Origin: Pseudobdellovibrionaceae bacterium
GTDB taxonomy: Bacteria; Bdellovibrionota; Bdellovibrionia; Bdellovibrionales; JAMPXM01
Direction: 5' to 3'
DNA length: 5,568 nt
Assembly: GCA_022843085.1 (NCBI GenBank)
Contig: JALHOI010000232.1
Location: forward strand, 1-5,568
Below are positions 1 through 4,480 of the stretch, piece after piece. The position numbers and the translations under genes are program-made. Position 1 is the first letter of the stretch; every line of letters starts with the position of its first letter. The notes beneath the pieces were generated by a model, which did not search any database, was not told where the DNA came from, and saw only the letters and a program-made list of their open reading frames with translations.

Positions 1-128
1 TCTGTTCGCAAGTGACCCAATTCCATTGAGAGCTGAGACAGCTCGGCGATGTCAGCGCTCGAGGCTGCGTGAGATTGACTCTGAACAGATACGATCAGGG
101 CAAGTAGAACAACAGCGATGGCTTTCAT
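1..128 (-). CDS. Small exported protein with signal peptide (5' end only, truncated by window edge)
   Basis: An open frame on the minus strand starts with ATG at 128-126 and runs off the left edge after 42 codons without a stop. The translation begins MKAIAVVLLALIVSVQ, followed by SQSHAASSADIAELSQ. This is a textbook Sec signal peptide: one early lysine, a hydrophobic core at residues 3-15 and a likely signal peptidase I site after the SHA or HAA near residues 20-22. The mature part seen so far (SSADIAELSQLSMELGHLRT) is polar and probably helical. A GGAG Shine-Dalgarno sits 6 nt upstream of the ATG, which supports the start. The product should therefore be periplasmic or secreted. The rest is missing, so no family can be named. 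It lies 169 bp downstream of the GNAT gene on the same strand and probably has its own promoter in that gap. Confidence 0.72.
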   Translation of the reverse strand, partial: MKAIAVVLLALIVSVQSQSHAASSADIAELSQLSMELGHLRT

Positions 129-134
129 AAAATT

Positions 135-138
135 CTCC
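135..138 (-). promoter_or_regulatory. Ribosome binding site (GGAG) of the left-edge exported-protein gene
   Basis: The plus strand reads ctcc here, which is GGAG on the coding strand, 6 nt before the ATG at 128. It is the main support for calling the truncated left-edge gene real. No convincing -35/-10 pair was found in the 169-base gap upstream (129-297). TTATGA/TATTGT with a 16-bp spacer on the minus strand is the best candidate and is too weak to list. Confidence 0.6.
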
Positions 139-297
139 AGGTCAAAATTTGTGACCGAAACGGCTCAGTTGTGCAGGTTCCGGGCCGCTACCGGTTACAA
201 TAAACAAGCTTGCCGTGGTCATAACCGCACACAAAATGTCACTTTGCCGCGAACGAAGTCGCTCAATAAGGGATAAAACGAACAGGAACATTGCGTC

Positions 298-1257
298 CTA
301 AGCTTGAGTCATCGACCTGCTTAGTACCCAGCCAGACAGGCCGACGCTGCTGCTGATTTCGTAACCGCGAATCATTTCTCGTTTGAAGTACGCCCTTGCC
401 GATTCTAAGTCTGCCGCCCACTCGCCCATCCATCCCGATTGGATACGTCCTTTTTGAATTTGCTCGAAATTCTCTTTAATGACGTCTACCGGGTCGACCT
501 CGTCGATTCCGTAAAGGATAGTACCGAAGGCATCATTATTAAACTGGTACGCGCACACTCCACCAAACGTCACTTCAATCAGTTTTTGATCGTCGCCTTC
601 AGGTTGGACCTGCATCACAATTTCTCGTTTTTGCGAGGTGACGGTGTAACTCACTAGAATGCTGTCGTGAATTGACAGCGATTGTACTTCAGTTTGTATC
701 TCGGGCTTATCCAACAAAATCTGGTACATGTATTCGTCGACGTACCGACCGTCGATCAACGCTGCGCTTTTTAGAAGGCCGACTTTTTGGAACCCGACCT
801 TTTCATAGAGCCTAATTCCCGCTTCATTGAAAGTGCGGACGGTGAGCTCGATTCGACGAAAGTTGAAGCGCTTGGATTGGCCAAGCGCGTGTTCGAGCAA
901 GGCTGAACCAAGGCCCAAACCACAGAATTTCTTTTCGAGGCCCATTCCAAGTCTTGCGTTGTGCTTTAAGAATTCACCCGCTGACCCAAACACGACCAGG
1001 TTTCCCACGATCTCGTTTTCGCAAACTGCTGAAAGCATAAATTTCGACGGGGACGCCGCGAAGTCCGCCAGAATTTTTTCTTCTTCGGCGACAGAAAATT
1101 TGTCGAAGTAATCACTTGGGTGATTCATATTCAAGTAGGACTCGGCGAATACTGATCGAAGATGTCTTAGCAACATTTCAGCGTCGCCGGCGTCTGGCGA
1201 CCTCATCGTAATAATCTGACCTGTTTTAAGTTCTATTTCTTTAGATTCGACTATCAT
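298..1257 (-). CDS. GNAT family N-acetyltransferase with an extra C-terminal domain
   Basis: The product is 319 aa if translation starts at the ATG at 1257. Residues about 12-184 form a GNAT acetyltransferase domain: a strand ending ITMRSP, an acetyl-CoA loop of the Q/RxxGxG/A type at about 112-117 (CGLGLG followed by SALLEHAL, with the usual first Q/R replaced), the strand RRIELTV and the motif-B helix NEAGIRLYEKVGF at about 144-156. This resembles RimJ/RimL-type enzymes that acetylate amino groups using acetyl-CoA; the substrate cannot be told. Residues about 192-319 are a second unit, opening with HDS and containing GGVCAYQFNND, GTILYGIDEV, GWMGEWA and SGWVLSRS. It reads like a small stand-alone protein of unknown function, so the gene looks like a fusion. 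A longer GTG start at 1281 (327 aa) is possible. ATG is preferred because an AAGAAG stretch lies about 9 nt before it and the GNAT core does not need the extra residues. The gene is divergent from the next GNAT gene. No terminator was seen after its TAG. Confidence 0.85.
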   Translation of the reverse strand: MIVESKEIELKTGQIITMRSPDAGDAEMLLRHLRSVFAESYLNMNHPSDYFDKFSVAEEEKILADFAASPSKFMLSAVCENEIVGNLVVFGSAGEFLKHNARLGMGLEKKFCGLGLGSALLEHALGQSKRFNFRRIELTVRTFNEAGIRLYEKVGFQKVGLLKSAALIDGRYVDEYMYQILLDKPEIQTEVQSLSIHDSILVSYTVTSQKREIVMQVQPEGDDQKLIEVTFGGVCAYQFNNDAFGTILYGIDEVDPVDVIKENFEQIQKGRIQSGWMGEWAADLESARAYFKREMIRGYEISSSVGLSGWVLSRSMTQA

Positions 1258-1281
1258 GATCACATACTTCTTTAGTCGCAC

Positions 1282-1293
1282 AATGATGTCATT
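1282..1293. repeat. Small inverted repeat in the divergent GNAT intergenic region
   Basis: AATGA-TG-TCATT is a perfect 5-bp inverted repeat with a 2-base centre. It lies between the two divergent GNAT genes, where both promoters must act. It could be an operator half-site pair. It is short enough to be chance, and no regulator gene is nearby. Confidence 0.3.
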
Positions 1294-1309
1294 TCGCCCC
1301 AGGACGAAA

Positions 1310-1319
1310 GCGACGTCGC
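1310..1319. repeat. 10-bp perfect palindrome GCGACGTCGC upstream of the plus-strand GNAT gene
   Basis: The sequence is self-complementary over 10 bases and sits 24 bases upstream of the ATG at 1343, just before the GAAGGGG ribosome binding site. Its position suits an operator or a transcription-start-proximal site shared by the divergent genes. That role is inferred from position only. Confidence 0.35.
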
Positions 1320-1342
1320 ATTGATTTGAAGGGGCACACTCG

Positions 1343-2203
1343 ATGAAAATAGTAAATGTAACGGATGCGACAATTGACCGATGTTTCGCCTTTCTAAAAA
1401 AGCACGAAGATTCAGCTCAGTTTCTTATCAACAATCTTCGTGAACATGGTCCGAAACTAACGGCGCATCACAACAGCGGTAACTTCAAAATGGTAACGGC
1501 TGCTGATGAGATGGTCGGCGTCTTTTGTCTCACTCGCCGGGGAAATCTGAATGCACAGCTCGAGGTTAATCGTGTTGAGGCTAGTTGTACTGAGGCCATC
1601 ATCGAATCGCTAAAATCCGAGCCCATCATGTTGAAAGGCTTCATCGGCGACTGGCCGTCAATCGAACCGATCTTGACACTTTATCGAAAGCTTCACCCGG
1701 ACTACGCACCTGCTTATGAGTCGAAAGAGATTTTGTACTCGTACCAGCTAAACCCGACTGATCAAAAGTTGCAGCACGATCATCGCGTACGTTTTCTTGA
1801 AGAACGGGATTTTCCGCAGTGGCTTGTGTTCAGCAAAGCCTACATGGCAGAGCTGTCAATCCCCGACGAGTTGTCGGACGAACAAAAACGATCAGATTTC
1901 GCTAAGCAAATTAAGAATCAAGTTTGGTGGGGATTATTCCAGGGTGACTCACTTCAGTCGCGCGTTGCACTTAACTCGAAAGGCGAATCGGTCGGCCAGG
2001 TCGGTGGCGTTTATACTCCGCCAAACCTAAGGCAGCGGGGCCTCGCCAAAGCTGCAATGTTTCACATGCTCAAGGATTGCCGTGATCTGCATCACCACAC
2101 CAAGAGCATTCTCTTTACAGGCGAAACAGACTTGCCAGCTCAAAAACTTTATCAGTCGATGGGCTACAAGCGGATCGGTTCATTCGCCTTGGTCTTGTCG
2201 TAA
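1343..2203 (+). CDS. GNAT family N-acetyltransferase (FR47-like C-terminal half)
   Basis: This is a 286-aa protein starting at ATG 1343, with a strong GAAGGGG ribosome binding site at 1328-1334 and an 8-nt spacer. The C-terminal half carries the catalytic GNAT fold: the motif-A strand GQVGGVYTPP at 218-227, the acetyl-CoA pyrophosphate loop RQRGLA (R230, G233, A235) and its helix, then ETDLPAQKLYQSMGYKRIG at about 261-279, a typical motif B. The N-terminal part (1-140; AQFLINNLREHG and GFIGDWPSI motifs) is a degenerate GNAT-like half, as in two-lobed predicted acetyltransferases of the FR47-like group. An acetyl-CoA-dependent N-acyl transfer in the cytoplasm is expected. The substrate is unknown. 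It is transcribed divergently from another GNAT gene, but the two proteins are not obvious duplicates of each other, so this is not a recent tandem duplication. Downstream lies a non-coding stretch with GC-rich hairpins but no clear U-tract terminator. Confidence 0.87.
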   Translation: MKIVNVTDATIDRCFAFLKKHEDSAQFLINNLREHGPKLTAHHNSGNFKMVTAADEMVGVFCLTRRGNLNAQLEVNRVEASCTEAIIESLKSEPIMLKGFIGDWPSIEPILTLYRKLHPDYAPAYESKEILYSYQLNPTDQKLQHDHRVRFLEERDFPQWLVFSKAYMAELSIPDELSDEQKRSDFAKQIKNQVWWGLFQGDSLQSRVALNSKGESVGQVGGVYTPPNLRQRGLAKAAMFHMLKDCRDLHHHTKSILFTGETDLPAQKLYQSMGYKRIGSFALVLS

Positions 2204-2280
2204 GAGAACTCGTTTAGTGAATGGCAAGCACGCTCCTCTCGATGAGCAAAGCGAGCGAGAACGGCAAGCGCCTAGAAATT

Positions 2281-2313
2281 TTCGGCTCGAGGCCGAACAT
2301 TTCGGCGGGCCGA
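2281..2313. repeat. Two adjacent GC-rich hairpins downstream of the GNAT gene
   Basis: TTCGGC-TCGAG-GCCGAA (2281-2297) is a perfect 6-bp stem with a 5-base loop. It is followed three bases later by a second, smaller hairpin (TCGG-CGGG-CCGA, 2302-2313 region) that re-uses the TTCGGC/CCGA arms. They could help end transcription of the upstream GNAT gene. However, neither is followed by a T-run on either strand, so they are not called as terminators. Confidence 0.4.
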
Positions 2314-2326
2314 TAAAATTTGGGGA

Positions 2327-2355
2327 AGAAAAAATGGCTCAGATGGAGGGACTCG
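2327..2355 (-). repeat. Distal copy of the tRNA-Asn 3' end (29-bp direct repeat, copy 1)
   Basis: These 29 bases are identical to 2551-2579. Read on the minus strand they comprise the last 21 nt of tRNA-Asn, from C56 of the T-loop through the acceptor strand to the CCA, followed by the same TTTTTTCT flank. The D-arm, the anticodon arm and the 5' half of the T-arm are absent, so this cannot be a functional tRNA. Copy start to copy start is 224 bp, and the two copies have the same orientation. Confidence 0.9.
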
Positions 2356-2494
2356 GTCTTCCGGTCGCTCCCATACTGGTCGCTTCCTGCAGAGCCGCCC
2401 CGTCGAATCGTCAGCGCATCCGGCGCTGCCGCTTCGCATTTAATGCTCCTAAGGTCGCATCAAACGCGAAGACATCGGCTCCCTTCGAGTCCCT
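2347..2494. other. tRNA-T-arm-bounded structured spacer (possible RtT-like or MITE-like element)
   Basis: This non-coding stretch is closed by a 9-bp perfect inverted repeat, AGGGACTCG (2347-2355) and CGAGTCCCT (2486-2494). Both arms are T-arm sequence of the neighbouring tRNA-Asn in opposite orientations; the right one extends to TTCGAGTCCCT from 2484. Inside are GTCTTC/GAAGAC (2356-2361 with 2468-2473), a clean hairpin CAGCGC-ATCCG-GCGCTG (2412-2428), the near-palindrome GCATTTAATGC (2436-2446) and an alternative CTTCGC/GCGAAG pairing (2432-2437 with 2466-2471). Open frames across it give arginine- and serine-rich products without plausible starts and are taken as spurious. A folded RNA or a small non-autonomous repeat is inferred from the structure only. 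No family was recognised with certainty. Confidence 0.45.
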
Positions 2495-2514
2495 TCAACT
2501 GTGCGGTTTAAAAT

Positions 2515-2550
2515 AAAAAAACCAACCACCTGCAGTGATTGGCTTTTTTT
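2515..2550 (-). terminator. Rho-independent terminator of tRNA-Asn
   Basis: On the minus strand CCAATCAC and GTGGTTGG pair over 8 bp (one U-G wobble) around a TGCAG loop. The stem is preceded by A7 plus G and followed by T7. It begins 8 bases after the CCA end of tRNA-Asn. In the plus direction the same stem contains a C-A mismatch, so minus is the better orientation. The flanking A and T runs could still allow some bidirectional activity. It would stop tRNA transcripts before they reach the distal repeat. Confidence 0.8.
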
Positions 2551-2579
2551 AGAAAAAATGGCTCAGATGGAGGGACTCG
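2551..2579 (-). repeat. Proximal copy of the 29-bp direct repeat (3' end of tRNA-Asn, copy 2)
   Basis: This copy overlaps the functional tRNA gene: T-loop from C56, T-stem 3' strand, acceptor 3' strand, discriminator G and CCA, plus eight bases of flank. It is identical base for base to 2327-2355. Repeats of a tRNA 3' end in the same orientation are the usual form of attachment sites for tRNA-targeting integrases. The 195 bases between the copies are far too short to hold an integrase. Confidence 0.9.
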
Positions 2580-2634
2580 AACCCCCGACCCAGCGGTTAA
2601 CAGCCGCTTGCTCTACCAACTGAGCTACATCTGA
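2559..2634 (-). tRNA. tRNA-Asn (anticodon GUU)
   Basis: A complete 76-nt cloverleaf, with CCA encoded, can be folded by eye on the minus strand. The acceptor TCAGATG pairs with CATCTGA (7 bp). The D-stem is GCTC/GAGC with loop AGTTGGTA. The anticodon stem is AGCGG/CCGCT with loop CTGTTAA and anticodon GTT. The variable loop has 5 nt, and the T-stem GGGGG/CCCTC (one G-U) has loop TTCGAGT. The discriminator base is G, as expected for Asn. It decodes AAC and AAU. It lies 54 bases downstream of the membrane-anchor gene on the same strand and is followed at once by a strong terminator. Confidence 0.97.
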
Positions 2635-2636
2635 AC

Positions 2637-2662
2637 AAAAATCAGCTCGCCGACTACGGCGA
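2637..2662 (-). terminator. Hairpin plus short T-run between the membrane-anchor gene and tRNA-Asn (weak terminator or leader hairpin)
   Basis: TCGCCG-TAGT-CGGCGA is a perfect 6-bp GC-rich stem with a 4-base loop on the minus strand. After a 5-base spacer it is followed by TTTTT, ending 2 nt before the tRNA 5' end. It could end the mRNA of the upstream membrane-anchor gene. If the tRNA is transcribed from the promoter suggested at 2681-2708, the same hairpin would instead lie in the tRNA leader. The spacer and the short T-run make it a weak terminator at best. Confidence 0.35.
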
Positions 2663-2680
2663 CCGCGTTGGAAGCGTCAA

Positions 2681-2708
2681 ATTAGGGTTTAGCGTACCTT
2701 GCTGTCAA
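2681..2708 (-). promoter_or_regulatory. Candidate sigma-70-type promoter for tRNA-Asn
   Basis: On the minus strand a consensus -35 TTGACA (2703-2708) is followed after 16 bp by CCTAAT (2681-2686), which matches four of six bases of the -10 consensus. It overlaps the last codons of the membrane-anchor gene. It would start RNA about 40 nt before the tRNA, a normal leader length. The -35 is good and the -10 is mediocre. Confidence 0.4.
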
Positions 2709-3312
2709 CCGGGAAGGCCGCGAGAGCTCGCAGTTCGTCGAGCGCTTCTTCTAACTGGGCGGATTCAAACCGGTCTTCGGGGTGCGATGCGCTGAAAATA
2801 GCACGGCCCGCTTTATAAAATTCGAGCTGGCTACCGTCGATAAAATCGAAACGAACATACTTCTTTGGTTCGTTGCTTGGCTCGAGAGGTTCGGCGGCCT
2901 CGTCAACCGCCGGTGCCGGTTCTGCCAAAAACTCACAGTGATTCACAAACCATTTTTCAATTTCGAGGTAGGCCAATGACCGCCCGGGAGGCTCTTCGCC
3001 CGGGCCGGGCCCGTACTCGTTGCCTGAAGTTTCAGCAACCTCTTCGCCGACCCAATCCAGCTTTAAACCACTCTTACGCTCAACAACCGATTTGCCGTCG
3101 GGAAACCGAACCGCAAGAACACGGGTACGACACAACGTTCGTTTCGAGCCTTCGACCTTCATCGGCGAATCTGCCTTCGACCCGGTTTCTGCTCCTAACG
3201 CCTGAAGAGCGCCTTCAACCTTGTCGGTGGTCAGGCTGCGAATAACTAAGATCACGATGACGAGGCCAACCGCAAGAAACGAAATTTTAACGTACAAGCC
3301 GACTTTTCCCAT
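2689..3312 (-). CDS. Unknown protein with one N-terminal membrane anchor
   Basis: This is a 207-aa product from ATG 3312; the family is not recognised. Residues about 5-25 (GLYVKISFLAVGLVIVILVI) are one strongly hydrophobic segment with no cleavage site, so it is probably a signal anchor with a soluble C-terminal part outside the cytoplasm. The soluble part has a segment around RVLAVRFPDGKSVVERKSGL, a Gly/Pro/Glu-rich stretch (YGPGPGEEPPG), a Pro/Glu/Ala linker at about 132-150, and a C-terminal segment KKYVRFDFIDGSQLEFYKAG followed by an acidic helix. Two cysteines are near residues 61 and 126. A GTG at 3345 would add 11 residues but would overlap the ribosome binding site of the divergent alkC gene. 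No clear Shine-Dalgarno precedes either start. The function is unknown. The gene stands alone, divergent from alkC and upstream of tRNA-Asn. Confidence 0.75.
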   Translation of the reverse strand: MGKVGLYVKISFLAVGLVIVILVIRSLTTDKVEGALQALGAETGSKADSPMKVEGSKRTLCRTRVLAVRFPDGKSVVERKSGLKLDWVGEEVAETSGNEYGPGPGEEPPGRSLAYLEIEKWFVNHCEFLAEPAPAVDEAAEPLEPSNEPKKYVRFDFIDGSQLEFYKAGRAIFSASHPEDRFESAQLEEALDELRALAAFPVDSKVR

Positions 3313-3345
3313 GAAGTCATAGTAGTCATGCGACACGAATCGCAC

Positions 3346-3351
3346 AAGGAG
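3346..3351 (+). promoter_or_regulatory. Ribosome binding site (AAGGAG) that fixes the alkC start
   Basis: AAGGAG stands 6 nt before ATG 3358. It rules against the upstream in-frame ATG at 3328, which has no comparable site and would put ten unrelated residues in front of the AlkC family start. Confidence 0.8.
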
Positions 3352-3357
3352 ACGTTG

Positions 3358-4470
3358 ATGCCAGTTGAAAATCCAAACGCCTTCAAACTTTTGATCAGTC
3401 GCGACGTTGTCAAACTCATCGGAACCGAAATCGCGTTCGTTTTTCCTGAGTTCGATCAGACGGCGTTCTTGAAAGTTGCCTCAACGCTTCACCCGCTTGA
3501 ACTTAAGGGTCGCGTCGTGGCTGTGCGCGAACAGCTTCGCAAAGTGCTGCCCCAAGACTTTCTCACGGCCCTTCAAACTCTAGTCTCATCGACAAAACGC
3601 GGCAGGCTGAAAGGCTTCGCTCTTTGGCCCTACACCGAGTTCATTCAAACTTACGGGTTAGATACACCGCGCGAGTCGCTTTCGGCTCTTAAGCGTTTGA
3701 CTGAGCTCTTTACGGCCGAGTTCGGAGTTCGCCCCTTCTTGGTGCATCAAACTGACGAGACACTAAAGTTTCTTTTGAAGTGCGCGAAAAGTTCGAATGA
3801 GCACATCCGACGTTGGGCTTCCGAGGGTTCTCGCCCTCGACTTCCGTGGGGCGAAAGGCTTGACGTCTTTATTCGGGATCCCTCAAAAACGCTGCCGATT
3901 CTTGAGCTACTCAAAAACGATGATTCCCTTTACGTACGAAAAAGCGTGGCCAACCACTTGAACGATATCAGTAAAGACCACCCTGATTTGACCGTTCGCA
4001 CTTTGAAAAGGTGGCAGCGCGAGTCTCTGCCTCAACACCGCGAAAGAATCGAATGGATCACGCATCGCGCTCTTCGCACTCTTATTAAAAAAGGCGACTC
4101 TGGCGCCCTCGCCGCTATCGGGGTCTCTTCGAAACCGAAACTCAAAATTACGAAATTCGCGATCGACAAATTGAACTATAGAATAGGTGACCGGCTGACA
4201 ATGTCTTTCGAGATTCAGTCGCAGGCACCAACAAAGCAGTCTGTTGTCGTCGACTACGTCATTCATTTTATGAAGGCCAATGGTCAGACACGTGCAAAGG
4301 TCTTTAAGCTCAAAAAATTTAGTCTCGACCCTCACGCAAACTTGAGGATCGATAAACAGCATCACCTGAAAAAAATTACGACTCGACAATATTACAGCGG
4401 TCAGCACCGAATCGAAATTCAAGTGAATGGGCTTTTGAAAGAGCGGGCCGACTGGACCCTCAAAGTTTGA
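3358..4470 (+). CDS. alkC: AlkC-type 3-methyladenine DNA glycosylase with C-terminal Ig-like domain
   Basis: This 370-aa protein removes alkylated bases such as 3-methyladenine (and, in the AlkC branch, 3-methylcytosine) from DNA as the first step of base excision repair in the cytoplasm. Residues about 9-245 form the helical HEAT-like repeat fold. It carries the AlkC signatures GFALWPYTEFIQTYG, RRWASEGSRPRLPW (151-164) and YVRKSVANHLNDISKDHPD (192-210). Residues about 261-370 are a beta-rich segment matching the Ig-like domain that some AlkC proteins use to grip DNA. From memory, Pseudomonas fluorescens AlkC uses E121, E156 and D203. Counting from ATG 3358, this protein has E121, E156 and D203 at exactly these places, which supports both function and start. 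The length is also close to that family. It is divergent from the membrane-anchor gene. It faces the diguanylate cyclase gene with only 10 bases between stops and no terminator visible. No Ada-type operator was recognised. Confidence 0.93.
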   Translation: MPVENPNAFKLLISRDVVKLIGTEIAFVFPEFDQTAFLKVASTLHPLELKGRVVAVREQLRKVLPQDFLTALQTLVSSTKRGRLKGFALWPYTEFIQTYGLDTPRESLSALKRLTELFTAEFGVRPFLVHQTDETLKFLLKCAKSSNEHIRRWASEGSRPRLPWGERLDVFIRDPSKTLPILELLKNDDSLYVRKSVANHLNDISKDHPDLTVRTLKRWQRESLPQHRERIEWITHRALRTLIKKGDSGALAAIGVSSKPKLKITKFAIDKLNYRIGDRLTMSFEIQSQAPTKQSVVVDYVIHFMKANGQTRAKVFKLKKFSLDPHANLRIDKQHHLKKITTRQYYSGQHRIEIQVNGLLKERADWTLKV

Positions 4471-4480
4471 AAACTATGAA

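Noticed and set aside
439..1111. Plus-strand open frames at 439-657 and 827-1111
   Set aside because: They are antisense to the GNAT gene, whose domain structure is clear on the minus strand. No ribosome binding sites or domains support them.
2327..2355. A second tRNA gene
   Set aside because: Only the 3' 21 nt of a tRNA are present. There is no anticodon arm, D-arm or 5' acceptor strand in the expected place.
2082..2516. Long plus-strand open frames over the spacer (also 2320-2511), with Arg/Ser/Pro-rich products
   Set aside because: They overlap the end of the GNAT gene in another frame or start inside the tRNA-derived repeat, lack ribosome binding sites, have unnatural composition, and end in the tRNA terminator region. 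Non-coding structured DNA explains them better.
2204..2558. CRISPR array or complete integrative element
   Set aside because: There are only two copies of the repeat, one of them part of a functional tRNA gene, with no regular spacers, no cas or integrase gene and no room for one.
3315..3329. Direct repeat AGTCAT-AGT-AGTCAT between the membrane-anchor and alkC starts
   Set aside because: It is six bases repeated once, and may be partly coding if the longer start is used. It is too short to call a regulator site.
3328..3357. Upstream in-frame ATG for alkC at 3328
   Set aside because: No Shine-Dalgarno precedes it. AAGGAG at 3346-3351 points to ATG 3358, and the catalytic residue numbering fits the shorter form.
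3907..4422. 171-codon minus-strand open frame
   Set aside because: It lies wholly inside alkC, whose motifs and catalytic residues are unmistakable. The antisense product has no recognisable domain.
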